Positions 26,400-35,304 of a stretch of DNA of 64,000 nucleotides are shown in pieces. The notes beneath the pieces were generated by a model. That model was not told the origin of the DNA. It did not search any database and was given only the letters and a program-made list of their open reading frames with translations. Source of the DNA: SHWB01 sp050246875 (lineage in GTDB: Bacteria; Pseudomonadota; Alphaproteobacteria; UBA6615); contig JBFWVF010000010.1 in assembly GCA_050246875.1 (NCBI GenBank), positions 62,001-126,000 on the forward strand, in the 5' to 3' direction. The translations under genes were made by a program, and so were the position numbers. Every line of letters starts with the position of its first letter. Position 1 is the stretch's first letter.

Positions 26400-27311
26400 C
26401 TAGCGCGCGGCCGCGGTATTGGTCTGCCGCGCGAAGTTGACGTGCACGGTGGTGACGCCGGTGGGCGGCTGGTCGACGGTCGAGCGGAAGGCAACGCTCT
26501 CGTTCGGCGCGAGGATCGGTGTCGGCGGCACGATCAGCCATTCCTTCAGCACGGTGCCATCGGTCGCGCGCAACTGCGCCACGAGCTGCGGCACCGGCCG
26601 CTGCTCGGGCGTCGGATTGCGCACCTCGCCGCGTACGACCATGACGGTCGCGCCGGCGATCTTCTCCTGCACCGGGCGGTCGAGCGCGAGGTCGAGGCCG
26701 GCGCCCGGCGCCTCGTCGCGGCAGGGCAGGTAGATGGTGTCGGAATCGGTGCGGTAGCGGTCGACGCAGTAGCGTTCGGCGTAGGCCAGTCGGTCGACCC
26801 GGCTCCAGCCGATGCCGACGCGCGCGGTGCGCTTGCCGGCCGTGGTCTCGACCTGCAGCGAGTAGAGGCCCGGCTCCAGCGGCCGGCGCGGAATGACGGA
26901 AATGGCGTCGGCGACGTCGTCGTACGGGCCGAAGTCGACCGGCACGTCGAGCGCGGCGTCGTCGGCCGGATACCACTGCGTCGTCTGGCTCGCCTCGACG
27001 ATGCCGGGCTTCGGGCCGATCGTGCGCCGTACCGAGGCGACGCGCTGCAGGCGCACGCTCGATCCCATCATGCCGCCGCGCGACAGCCCGGGCGAATAGA
27101 CGACGAAGGTGACGTCGGGCTCGAGGTCCGAGCGGTCGCTCCATGTCGCGCGCTCCCAGGCCTCGTCGCCGTCGAGGCGGACGAGGTCGCCGTCGTCGTC
27201 GGCATAAAGGCCGTAACGGGCCGGCGTGTCGTCGCCGACACTGCCGCAGGCGGCGACGGCGATGCAGAGGGTAGCGGCGGCCGTGCCGCGCAGCAGGGTC
27301 GTCAGCTTCAT
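26400..27311 (-). CDS. putative lipoprotein with C-terminal DUF3426-like domain
   Basis: 303 residues. Lipobox VAAC at about 19-22, so probably anchored by lipid. The C-terminal 90 residues (GEVRNPTPEQRPVPQLVAQL...LAPNESVAFRSTVDQPP) have the beta-sandwich pattern of DUF3426/FxLYD domains. The middle is unfamiliar. It lies between the sigma/anti-sigma pair and the two Ala/Ser-rich secreted proteins on one strand, so it may be an envelope anchor or sensor for them. Confidence 0.7.
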   Translation of the reverse strand: MKLTTLLRGTAAATLCIAVAACGSVGDDTPARYGLYADDDGDLVRLDGDEAWERATWSDRSDLEPDVTFVVYSPGLSRGGMMGSSVRLQRVASVRRTIGPKPGIVEASQTTQWYPADDAALDVPVDFGPYDDVADAISVIPRRPLEPGLYSLQVETTAGKRTARVGIGWSRVDRLAYAERYCVDRYRTDSDTIYLPCRDEAPGAGLDLALDRPVQEKIAGATVMVVRGEVRNPTPEQRPVPQLVAQLRATDGTVLKEWLIVPPTPILAPNESVAFRSTVDQPPTGVTTVHVNFARQTNTAAAR

Positions 27312-27400
27312 GGCGAGTGCTCCGTGTCTGATGCGTTGGCGGCGGTCACCGGTGATGCCGGCAGGCCACGCCGCGTGGGCATGGCCTGCCGGCCGTCGCG

Positions 27401-27814
27401 TCAGGGACGCTGCTTGTCGGGGTCGGGATCGGAATCGGTGTGGCGGGGCCCGACGGTGGCACGGGCGCGCGAATGGGCGCCGGCGCTGCAGCCGTCGCCC
27501 TCGACGACCTTGTGCGCCTCGTCGTGGTCGCTGCGACGCTCGCCGTCGGCCTCGGCCGTGGCGGACGAGGTGGCGTGCGCCTCGCAGCCGCGCGCCTGCT
27601 GCTCGCCGTTGGTCGACGAACTGCGGGCGGTCGCGCTGGCGCTGGCCGACGCCCGCGCGCCGGCGCGCGCCGCCGGTTTGTCGGCGTTCTGCTGCATTTC
27701 GGGGGGTGCCTTTCCGCTGGCGTCATCGGCCGCCGGCGTTGCCGGGAAGGCCTGGACGAGGGCGATGGCGGCGAACGCCGCCGCGAGCGATGGAAACGGT
27801 CTGAATCGGGTCAC
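27401..27814 (-). CDS. small secreted Ala/Ser-rich protein
   Basis: 137 residues from a GTG start preceded by AGGAGGA. Signal peptide ends near PATPA|A (28-29). The mature part is low-complexity: ARASASASATARSSS in the middle, then acidic and basic stretches and an acidic DSDPDPD tail, with only two Cys (77 and 109). No known family. Its ASASA composition echoes the 790-residue repeat protein encoded 181 bases upstream, suggesting a joint function. Confidence 0.6.
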   Translation of the reverse strand: MTRFRPFPSLAAAFAAIALVQAFPATPAADDASGKAPPEMQQNADKPAARAGARASASASATARSSSTNGEQQARGCEAHATSSATAEADGERRSDHDEAHKVVEGDGCSAGAHSRARATVGPRHTDSDPDPDKQRP

Positions 27815-27995
27815 GGAAAATCCTCCTGCTGGTGTCGTCCGGCGGCACCGGCGCGCAAATCGGCGTTGGCAGGGTCAGGCTTCTTGTCCTCAAGAACGAA
27901 CGCCACGCGCCTTTGTTCCGGTGTCCGGACGCGGGGCCGGGCCCGGCCGGCATGACGCCGACCGGACCCGGGTTCGTACCCGCGAAGACGCGGTC

Positions 27996-30368
27996 CTACT
28001 GGACGGTCGCGTTCGCGGTGCCGTTGGCCGAGGCCGAGCTGAACCCGTCCTCGGTCGACACGGCGGCCATGGCCTCCGCCGCGGCATGCGCCGCAGCCTC
28101 GGCCTCGCCTTCCGCCTGCGCGGCGGCGTGCGCCGCGGCCTCGGCGGCAGCCTGCGCGGCCGGCCCGCCATCGGCGTTGGCCACGGACACCGCCTCGGCC
28201 GCCGCCTGGGCGGCCGCGTCGGCGTGACCGCGCGCCTCGGCGGCGGCGTTGGCCGACGCCTCGGCCATCGCCGAAGCCTGCTCGGACGACGAGGCCTGGG
28301 CGGCGACCGACGCCATCGCCTGGGAGACGGCCGCGGCGATCGACGCCGCGCTGGCGGAGGCCTGCGCGGACGCCGCCGCGCTGCCGCCGTTGGCGCTGGC
28401 GCTCGACGTCGCCGTCGCACTCACCTGGCCGTTGGCGTCGACGCTGACCTGGGCATTGGCCACCGCCTGCGCCGCCGCGTTGGCGGCGTTGGCCGCAGCT
28501 TCCGCCGCCGCCTGGGCGGACGCCGAAGCGCCTGGCTGGCCCGCGGCCTGCGCCGCGGCTTCGGCCGAAGCCTGGGCCTCGGCGGCCGCCTGGCCGGCGG
28601 CCTCGCTCTGCGCCGAAGCCTCGGCCTGCGAGGTCGCCGTCGCCATGGCGTTGGTCGCGTCGGCCGCCTGGGCCGCCGCCACCGCCGTGGCATGCGCCGC
28701 GGCCGCCGCGTCGGCATCGGCCTGGCCATTGCCGTCGACGGCCGCCGCCGCGGCCGCTGCCGCCGCTGCCGCCGCCGAGACGCCGTCGCCGTTGCTGGCG
28801 CTGGCGACGCCGTTGGCCGAGGCGGTGGCCTGACCGTTGCCGGTCACGCTCGCCGCGGCATCGGTGTCGACGCCGGCAGAGGCGCTGGTGTCGTCCGCGT
28901 CGGCATTGGCGCTGACGTTCGCCGAGGCGTTCGCCGTGCCGGTACCGTCGACGGACGCGTCGGCGTTCGCCTGGCCGCCCGCGGACGCCGACGTGCCGTC
29001 CTCGCCCTCGGCCGAAGCCTCGGCGCCCGCGCTCGCGGTCGCGTCGGCCTCGCCGCCTTCCGACGCCGCCGTGGCGTCGGCGCCGGCCGTGCCGTCGGCC
29101 GAAGCGCTGGCCGAGGCCGCCGCATCGGCGGAGGTGCCGCTGGCGCTGGCCCCGGCGTCGGCGCTCACGCCGTCGCCGACCGAGGCGTTGGCGCCGCCCT
29201 CGGCGCTGGCCGACGTGCCGTCGGCGCTGGCCGTGGTGTCGGCCGTGGCCGTACCGTCGGCGCCGACCGAGGCGGACGCCCCGGCATCGGCGCTCGACGC
29301 CGTGCCGTCCTCGCCCGTGGCGCTGGCACCGGCATCGGCATTGGCCGCCGTGCCGTCCTCGCCGCCGACCGAGGCCGAGGCCCCGGCGTCGGCCGAGGTC
29401 GAGGTGCCGGTCGCGTCGGCGCCGGCATCGGCCGTCACGCCGCCATCGTCGCCGCCGACCGAAGCGGACGCTCCGGCGTCGGCGCTGGCGGAGGTGCCGT
29501 CCTCGCCGCCCGTGGACGCGGCGGCGCCGGCATCGGCATTGGCCGTGCCGCCGTCGCCGCCGACGGACGCGGACGCTCCGGCGTCGGCCGACGAGGTGCC
29601 GTCGCTGCCGACCGAGGCCGAGGCGCCGGCATCGGCGTTCGCCGTGCCGCCCTCGGCGCCGACCGACGCGGACGCACCGGCGTCGGCGCTGGCCGAGGTA
29701 CCGTCCGCGCTGGCGCCGGCATCGGCGCTGGCCGACGTGCCGGCGTCGCTGCCGACCGACGAGGTGGCACCGGCATCGGCGTTCGCCGTGCCGTCGCCGG
29801 ACACGCCGGCGCTGGCGTCGGCGCTCGCCGACGAACCGCTGCCGGTCGCCGTGGCGCCGGCGTTCGCCGAGGCACTCGAACTGTCGCCGGACGTGGCGCT
29901 GGCACTGGCGCCGGCCGACGCCGAGGCGCCGTCCGGTCCGGCCGAGGCGCTGGCACCGGCATCGGCGCCGGCCGAGGCGCCCGCGGAACCGTCGCCGGTG
30001 CCGCCGTCACCCGTGCCACCGTCGCCGCCATCACCGGCACCGCCATCACCGGCACCGCCGTCGCCGCCGCCATCGCCGGCGCCGCCATCACCGCCGTCGC
30101 CACCGGCCGAGGCGCCGGCATCGCCGGACGCGCCGGCCGAAGCGCCGCCGTCGCCGGCGGCCGCGCCGGCGTCACCCGACGCACCGGCGGCCGCGCCGCC
30201 AGCGCCGCCGGCACCGCCGTCGGCCTGGGCAAGGATGATCGGGCCGCGCGTGTCGGGGCTCTTGTCCACGGCATGCTTCAGGGCTGACGCGCCGGTCGCA
30301 CCGGTCGCCAGCGCGATCGCGGCCGCGCTCGTCGCCACCATGAGACCCAAGCGTTCATAAACTTTCAT
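27996..30368 (-). CDS. 790-residue secreted silk-like Ala/Ser/Gly/Asp repeat protein
   Basis: Signal peptide at 1 to about 29 (VATSAAAIALATGATGASA), then a short linker to residue 48. Segment 50-128 is Gly/Asp/Ala (GDGGAGDGG). Segment 130-480 has near-tandem units of 13-18 residues built on ADAGASASVGxDGT, with ADAG at 197, 215, 228, 245, 261, 278, 295, 313, 326, 344 and 360. Segment 531-770 is Ala/Gln/Glu-rich and likely helical, starting with a run of 12 Ala. There is no Cys or Trp, one Tyr (4), one Phe (776) and one Arg (713) after residue 41. GGAGGA precedes ATG 30368. Probably an extracellular or envelope structural protein; no homologous family recognised. Confidence 0.75.
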   Translation of the reverse strand: MKVYERLGLMVATSAAAIALATGATGASALKHAVDKSPDTRGPIILAQADGGAGGAGGAAAGASGDAGAAAGDGGASAGASGDAGASAGGDGGDGGAGDGGGDGGAGDGGAGDGGDGGTGDGGTGDGSAGASAGADAGASASAGPDGASASAGASASATSGDSSSASANAGATATGSGSSASADASAGVSGDGTANADAGATSSVGSDAGTSASADAGASADGTSASADAGASASVGAEGGTANADAGASASVGSDGTSSADAGASASVGGDGGTANADAGAAASTGGEDGTSASADAGASASVGGDDGGVTADAGADATGTSTSADAGASASVGGEDGTAANADAGASATGEDGTASSADAGASASVGADGTATADTTASADGTSASAEGGANASVGDGVSADAGASASGTSADAAASASASADGTAGADATAASEGGEADATASAGAEASAEGEDGTSASAGGQANADASVDGTGTANASANVSANADADDTSASAGVDTDAAASVTGNGQATASANGVASASNGDGVSAAAAAAAAAAAAVDGNGQADADAAAAAHATAVAAAQAADATNAMATATSQAEASAQSEAAGQAAAEAQASAEAAAQAAGQPGASASAQAAAEAAANAANAAAQAVANAQVSVDANGQVSATATSSASANGGSAAASAQASASAASIAAAVSQAMASVAAQASSSEQASAMAEASANAAAEARGHADAAAQAAAEAVSVANADGGPAAQAAAEAAAHAAAQAEGEAEAAAHAAAEAMAAVSTEDGFSSASANGTANATVQ
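29244..29780 (-). repeat. degenerate tandem coding repeat (ADAG units)
   Basis: Within the silk-like gene, residues 197-375 consist of about eleven units of 39-54 bases. The protein consensus is ADAGASASVGxDGT plus 2-4 variable residues. Units differ at several codons, so this is an old, diverged array and not a recent expansion. Confidence 0.8.
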
Positions 30369-30842
30369 TTCCGGTCCTCCGGTTGTCCGCGGACATCCGG
30401 CCGGTGGCGTGGCCTCGTGGCATCGCGTCGAAGGCGCAACGCCGGCGACACCGCCGGTCGATTCCGCTGTGGCGGATCACTCTCCGCCGCTGTGCCGTAA
30501 GACCCGGCCGCCATCGCTCTATTCCATCGACGAGCGGCGCGGCCTGTCGGGCGGGGCCGTGAAATCCAGCGGAATCAGTGATCTACGTGGATCGTCCACA
30601 GGCGGGGCCGGTCGCCTCGGTGCGCTGCTGTTGCCCATCGGCCACAGTTTTTTCGCTGTGAACGCGCACCGGATTCACGCATCGCGTGCGGACGCTGCCG
30701 CCGGCATGCCGGGATGCGGGAACGCACCGAGAGAACGTCGTGTCGCCTCGCCATGCCGGGAACGGAGGGATTACGGACGGGGCGGTGCCGGCGCAGCGGA
30801 CGGCAGGCGGGCCGGCCGGCCACGGCCGCGCGCCGTGCCGGG
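30369..30842. other. non-coding stretch upstream of the silk-like gene
   Basis: About 470 bases between the divergent silk-like and cupin-like genes. No open frame with a ribosome-binding site and plausible protein was found. It must contain the promoter of the silk-like gene, but no convincing -35/-10 pair or ECF box was identified. Confidence 0.5.
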
Positions 30843-30887
30843 TTGCAAAGGGCGTGACGCCGGTCGCATAATTCTACAAGATTGTAG
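30843..30887 (+). promoter_or_regulatory. promoter with overlapping operator upstream of the cupin-like gene
   Basis: TTGCAA (30843-30848), 18 bases, CATAAT (30867-30872), followed at once by the perfect inverted repeat CTACAA-GA-TTGTAG (30874-30887), which would cover the transcription start. A repressor bound there would block initiation; which one is not known. Confidence 0.5.
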
Positions 30888-30939
30888 TGTCAGAGACGGG
30901 CCGGACGGCCCGCCGCATCCGTTCAGGAGGATTCCGGCA

Positions 30940-31491
30940 ATGACGATCGATACGGTCGAGGCCCGGGGCGGAACGGCCCGGCAGGCAGCCGAGGAGACGC
31001 TGGCGCGCTTCGCGGCGGCGGCGCACGCCGCCTACGCGGCCGATCCCGGCCCCGGCGGCGTGGAGAAGATCCGCGCGCTGCTCGAGCCGGTGCTGCGCGA
31101 CCGGGCGGTCGTCGCGCGCTATCTCGGGCCCGACAACGACGAGACGCGCACGCCGCTCTACACCGATCCCGAATTCGGCTTCGTCGTGCTCGCGCATGTC
31201 TACAAGGGCGTCGCCAACGCGCCGCCGCACGACCACGGGCCGACCTGGGCGATCTACGGCCAGGCCACAGGCGTCACCGAGATGACCGAGTGGAAGCTGG
31301 AAAAGGCGCCGACGGACACCGAGCCCGGGCTCGCCTCGCCGGTGAAGACCTACAACATGGAGCCGGGCATGGCCGTGGCCTACCAGAAGGGCCAGCTCCA
31401 TTCGCCCCGTCGCGCCGGCGACACGCGGCTGATCCGCATCGAGGGCACCGACCTGATGCAGGTCAAGCGCAAGGCATTCAAGCCGGCCTGA
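30940..31491 (+). CDS. cupin-fold, probably metal-dependent protein
   Basis: 183 residues. The motif PPHDHGPTWAIYGQATGVTEMTEW has the spaced His/His/Glu pattern of double-stranded beta-helix (cupin) proteins, close to the predicted metal-dependent enzymes related to cysteine dioxygenase. A second His lies in QLHSPRR. CAGGAGG precedes the ATG. It is the first gene of a plus-strand trio with a secreted protein and RidA, under a promoter that carries an operator-like palindrome. Substrate unknown. Confidence 0.7.
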   Translation: MTIDTVEARGGTARQAAEETLARFAAAAHAAYAADPGPGGVEKIRALLEPVLRDRAVVARYLGPDNDETRTPLYTDPEFGFVVLAHVYKGVANAPPHDHGPTWAIYGQATGVTEMTEWKLEKAPTDTEPGLASPVKTYNMEPGMAVAYQKGQLHSPRRAGDTRLIRIEGTDLMQVKRKAFKPA

Positions 31492-31583
31492 GACGTTTGA
31501 CGCAGCGGGAGCGGCGCGGGACACTGCCCGCGCCGCGACGCATGCCTATCGTGCCGGCGGCCCCGGACCTGCTGGAGATTCCC

Positions 31584-32144
31584 ATGCGCCGCCTCGCCCC
31601 GTTCGGTCTCGCCCTCGCCCTGCTCGCCGCGCTCGCCCTGCCGGCGGCGGCGCAGCAGCTCGCCACGCCGAAATCCACGGTGCTTGTCACCGTCATCGGC
31701 AATGTCACGAAGACCAACCGCGGTGCCTACGACGAGGCGCGCGACGTCTACTTCAAGCACCTCAACATTCCCTTCGCCAAGGCGGCGGCCTTCGACCACG
31801 CCATGCTGTCGGCGCTGAAGCAGCACACCGTTCGCACCGATTTCCCGATGGGTGGCAAGGTACGCAGCTTCAGCGGCCCGCTGCTGGCCGACGTGCTGGC
31901 GGCGGCCGGCGCCACCGGCACCACGGCGACGATCACGGCGCTCGACGGCTACGCCGCCGAGCTGCCGATCGCCGACATCGCGAAGTTTGGCGTCATCCTC
32001 GCGCTCGCCGAGGACGGCAAGCCGTTCGGCATCGGCGACTACGGCCCGACCTGGGTGATCTTCCCGCGCGCCGACAACCCGGCCCTCAAGGGCCGCAACG
32101 ACGACGGCTGGGTCTGGGCCGTCGCCGCGATCGCCGTGAAGTAG
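31584..32144 (+). CDS. secreted protein of the molybdopterin oxidoreductase (SUOX-like) fold, without the Mo-ligand Cys
   Basis: 186 residues, signal peptide cut near LPAAAQ. The mature part (FDHAMLSALKQHTVRT, RSFSGPLLADVLAAAGATG, LDGYAAELPIADI, DYGPTWVIFPRAD) resembles the substrate-domain fold of sulfite oxidase-like enzymes. It contains no cysteine at all, so it cannot hold molybdenum in the usual way and is probably a binding protein. GGAG precedes ATG 31584. RidA follows after four bases. Confidence 0.65.
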   Translation: MRRLAPFGLALALLAALALPAAAQQLATPKSTVLVTVIGNVTKTNRGAYDEARDVYFKHLNIPFAKAAAFDHAMLSALKQHTVRTDFPMGGKVRSFSGPLLADVLAAAGATGTTATITALDGYAAELPIADIAKFGVILALAEDGKPFGIGDYGPTWVIFPRADNPALKGRNDDGWVWAVAAIAVK

Positions 32145-32148
32145 CACC

Positions 32149-32553
32149 GTGGCGATCCGGCGCGTCAGCGCGCCGTCGGTGCCCGAGCCGCCGCCGGCCA
32201 CATGGTCCAACTGCCTCGTCGTCGACGGCATCGCCTACGTCGCCGGGCTGACGGCGCGCGGCAGCGATTTCGCCAGCGTCGTCGGCGGCGGCGCTTACGG
32301 CCAGGCGCAGGCCATCTTCGCCAAGATGGGGGCCCTGCTGGAGGCCGCCGGCGGCAACCTCGCCGACGTGGTGAAGGTGACCATCTACGTCACTGACATC
32401 CGCCTGCGCGAGGAGGTGTGGAAGGCGCGCGCCGAAGTGTTCTCCGGCGACTTCCCGGTCTCGACGCTGATCGAGATTTCGAAGCTGGCGCATCCCGAAA
32501 TGCTGGTCGAGATCGACGCCATCGCCCATATCGGCGCCGGCAAGCGCGGCTGA
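32149..32553 (+). CDS. RidA/YjgF/YER057c family protein
   Basis: 134 residues, GTG start four bases after the preceding stop. The family pattern is clear: NCLVVDGIAYVAGLTA, then EAAGGNLADVVKVTIYVTDI and FPVSTLIEISKLAHPEMLVEIDAIA. The catalytic Arg of true RidA (about position 105, in 'RxAV...LP') is not in the usual place, so imine deaminase activity is uncertain. Converges on msrQ. Confidence 0.88.
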   Translation: MAIRRVSAPSVPEPPPATWSNCLVVDGIAYVAGLTARGSDFASVVGGGAYGQAQAIFAKMGALLEAAGGNLADVVKVTIYVTDIRLREEVWKARAEVFSGDFPVSTLIEISKLAHPEMLVEIDAIAHIGAGKRG

Positions 32554-32556
32554 GGG

Positions 32557-33411
32557 TCAGGCGGCGGCGGGACGCAGGCGGGCGGCCGCGGGACGTCGTG
32601 CGCGCAGGAGCGTCGCCACGGCGAGCGGCACGACGAAGGCGGCGACCACCCAGGCCGGCCGCGTGCCGGCCTCCGCCGAGAGGTTCGCCGCCAGCAGCAG
32701 CAGCGGATCGGCCCCGACACTGGGCGCGTACCAGACGGCCTCGCCGAGCGCCGTCAGCGGCGCGGCGAGGACCAGCGACAGCGCCGCCACGCGCGGCGGG
32801 ATGCGGCCGGCCGAGCCGTAGCCGCGCGCCAGCGCGCGGAAGGCGAGCAGCCACGCCAGCAGCCCGGCCATCACCAGCGGCTCGCCCGCCGCGAGCTTCG
32901 CCTGCAGGAAATGATGCACGACCGCCAGCACGGCGGCCGGGTAGACGAGGGCGTGCAGGCGCCGCCAGCGGCGCGCGCCGAGCCGGCGCATCGCCGCGTC
33001 AGTGGAGGTCGCCGCCAGCGCCGCGAAGACGAGCAGCCCGGCGAAGCCGATTGTCAGGTAGACGCGCAGCACGATCTCGCCGGCGACGACGCCCGGCAGC
33101 CAGCCCTTGTCGGCGGCGAACAGCAGGAGGTGCAGGATCGCGTAGCAGAAGGTTGCGACGCCGGCCATCCGGCGCAACAGGATCACGCGCGGCCACTTCA
33201 GCAGTGCCGCCAGGGGCGTGATCGCCAGGGTGACGAACAGCAGGCGAATGGTCCACTGCCCGACCAGGTCGATGGCGGCATCGAGCGGCCGCGCGCCGAG
33301 GCCATCGGTGGCCCACAGAATCGCGACCGCCGCCGCCGGCAGGAACAGCGCGGCGAAGGCGGCGGTCTTCAGCGGCGAGATGGCGCCGCGCGGGTCATGC
33401 CAGGGGAACAT
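32557..33411 (-). CDS. msrQ: MsrQ-like haem-binding membrane subunit
   Basis: 284 residues with about seven hydrophobic segments of the ferric-reductase-like family. Haem-ligand His candidates are in FCYAILHLLLF and AVLAVVHHFLQ. MsrQ passes electrons from the membrane to the periplasmic methionine-sulfoxide reductase MsrP. The start at 33411 follows GGAGAGA. No msrP (molybdenum catalytic subunit) is next to it, but the molybdate transporter and the SUOX-like secreted protein are, which keeps the molybdenum theme. Confidence 0.8.
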   Translation of the reverse strand: MFPWHDPRGAISPLKTAAFAALFLPAAAVAILWATDGLGARPLDAAIDLVGQWTIRLLFVTLAITPLAALLKWPRVILLRRMAGVATFCYAILHLLLFAADKGWLPGVVAGEIVLRVYLTIGFAGLLVFAALAATSTDAAMRRLGARRWRRLHALVYPAAVLAVVHHFLQAKLAAGEPLVMAGLLAWLLAFRALARGYGSAGRIPPRVAALSLVLAAPLTALGEAVWYAPSVGADPLLLLAANLSAEAGTRPAWVVAAFVVPLAVATLLRARRPAAARLRPAAA

Positions 33412-33490
33412 GCGATCTCTCCGCCGTCCCATATCGGGTGACGGCGGCTCGCCGTCCAATGCCGCCGCATCACGATCGCGCGACGGCGCT

Positions 33491-34618
33491 TCAGCCAGTG
33501 CCATCGGTCACGGCTTCGCCCCGGCTCAGCATGCGGCGATCAAGGGCGACGCTCTTGACCAGCGCCACGACCGGACCACCGGCCGCGAGGCCGAGGGCGG
33601 CGACCGACTCGCGTGTCACGCGGGCGCCGAGATGAGCGCCGCCGCCGAGATCGACCGTCACCTCGGCGAAGGCGCCGTCCTCCTCGACGATGGCGGCGAC
33701 AGTGCCGGCAAAGGTGTTGCGGATGGAGATCGCCTCCGGCGCCGTGCGGGCGAGCGCCACGTCGCGGGCGCGGATGCGCAGGCGCACGGGCGCGCCCGGC
33801 GGCAGGTCGACCGCCGGCATGCGCAGGCGATGGCCGCCGGCCAGCGCCACTTCGGTCATCGCCCAGTGCGCGTCGTGCGCGACGACCGTGCCCTCGAGCA
33901 GCGTGCCGGCCTCGAAGCGGCCGGCGAGGCGGCGCATCGCCGGATGCTCCAGCACCCTCGCCAGCGGGCCGGAGGCCGCGACGCGGCCGTCTTCCAGCAC
34001 GACCACTGTTCCGGCGAGGCGGGCGAGTTCGTCGAGCGAATGCGTCACCCACAGGATCGGCACGCGCGTCTCCGCCGCGACGCGTTCGATCAGCGGCAGG
34101 ATCGCGGCGCGGCGCGGCCGGTCGAGCGCCGCCAGCGGTTCGTCCATCAGCAGCAGGCGCGGCGCTGCCAGCAGGGCGCGGCCGATCGCCACGCGCTGGC
34201 GCTCGCCGCCCGACAGGCTCGCCGTGTCGCGGCTGAGCAGCGGCGCGAGGTCGAGCATGGCGACGACCTCGTCGAACGACGGCCCGGCGGCGCCGCGTGG
34301 CGCGCGGCGCGCGGCGTAGCGCAGATTGCCGGCGACGCCGAGATGGCCGAACAGGCGGGCGTCCTGGAACACCAGCCCGGCGCGCCGCCGCCAGGCCGGC
34401 ATGCGGACGCGGCGGGCGTCGTCCTGCCACACCGCGTCGCCGAGGGCGATGCGGCCGCGCGCCGCCGGCTCCAGCCCGGCCAGCGCGCGTAGCAGCGTCG
34501 TCTTGCCGTGGCCCGATGCACCGAAGACGCCGGTGATGCCGTCGAGGGCAAAGCGGCCGGCGACCGCCAGCCGGAAGCCGCCGCGGTCGACCGCGATGTC
34601 GAGATCGAGCGCGCTCAT
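33491..34618 (-). CDS. modC: molybdate ABC transporter ATP-binding protein ModC
   Basis: 375 residues: ABC domain with Walker A GASGHGKTT, signature LSGGERQR, Walker B LLLMDEP and the switch His (ILWVTHS), then a C-terminal region with TOBE/MOP-like domains (ISIRNTFAGTVAAIVEEDGA) that bind oxyanion. It energises molybdate import. ATGA overlap with modB. Confidence 0.93.
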   Translation of the reverse strand: MSALDLDIAVDRGGFRLAVAGRFALDGITGVFGASGHGKTTLLRALAGLEPAARGRIALGDAVWQDDARRVRMPAWRRRAGLVFQDARLFGHLGVAGNLRYAARRAPRGAAGPSFDEVVAMLDLAPLLSRDTASLSGGERQRVAIGRALLAAPRLLLMDEPLAALDRPRRAAILPLIERVAAETRVPILWVTHSLDELARLAGTVVVLEDGRVAASGPLARVLEHPAMRRLAGRFEAGTLLEGTVVAHDAHWAMTEVALAGGHRLRMPAVDLPPGAPVRLRIRARDVALARTAPEAISIRNTFAGTVAAIVEEDGAFAEVTVDLGGGAHLGARVTRESVAALGLAAGGPVVALVKSVALDRRMLSRGEAVTDGTG

Positions 34619-35298
34619 GGCGCGCCCGGTCCGACATGGACGGGAAACCGCCGGTTCACGGCATAGACGACCAGCAGCACGACGAAGGAGAAGACCAGCA
34701 GGCCGGCCGACAGCAGATGCGCGCCCTGCCAGTCGAGCGTCTCGACGCGCTCGAAGACGTCGATCGAGATGACGCGCGTGCGGCCGGGGATGTTGCCGCC
34801 AACCATCAGCACCACGCCGAACTCCCCCAGCGTGTGGGCGAAGCCGAGCACGGCGGCGGTGAGATAGCCGCGCGCCGCCAGCGGCGAGACGACGGTGAGG
34901 AAGGCGTCGAGCGGGCGGGCGCCGAGCACCTCGGCGGCCTCGACCGGTGCGCGGCCGATGGCGGCGAAGGCCGTCTGCAACGGCTGCACGACGAAGGGCA
35001 GCGAGTAGACGACCGACGCGACGACAAGCCCGGCGAAGGAGAAGGCCAGCGTCGTGCCGGTCACACGCACCCAAGCCGCGCCGAGCGGCGCGTCGGGAGC
35101 GAAAATCACCAGCAGGTAGAAGCCGAGCACCGTCGGCGGCAGCACCAGCGGCAGCGCCACTACCGCCTCGACGGCGGGCTTGAGCGGCGAGCGCGTGCGC
35201 GCCAGCCACCATGCCCAGGGCGTACCGACCGCCAGCAGGATGACGACGGTGACGGCGGCGAGCGCGAGGGTGAGGAGGATGACGCCGAAATCGATCAC
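34615..35298 (-). CDS. modB: molybdate ABC transporter permease ModB
   Basis: 227 residues, about five membrane spans, with the permease EAA loop EAAEVLGARPLDAFLTVVSPLA. GTG start at 35298, six bases after the modA stop. Operon modA-modB-modC. Confidence 0.93.
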   Translation of the reverse strand: MIDFGVILLTLALAAVTVVILLAVGTPWAWWLARTRSPLKPAVEAVVALPLVLPPTVLGFYLLVIFAPDAPLGAAWVRVTGTTLAFSFAGLVVASVVYSLPFVVQPLQTAFAAIGRAPVEAAEVLGARPLDAFLTVVSPLAARGYLTAAVLGFAHTLGEFGVVLMVGGNIPGRTRVISIDVFERVETLDWQGAHLLSAGLLVFSFVVLLVVYAVNRRFPVHVGPGAP

Positions 35299-35304
35299 GC
35301 GGCC

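Noticed and set aside
28837..30360. Long open frame on the plus strand opposite the silk-like gene
   Set aside because: It is the mirror of the Ala/Ser/Gly codons of the minus-strand gene (reading as Pro/Ala/Val/Ser). It has no ribosome-binding site or signal sequence, and the minus frame has both.
27996..30368. Possible CRISPR-like or satellite repeat
   Set aside because: Units vary in length and sequence and keep the reading frame; there are no constant repeats with unique spacers.
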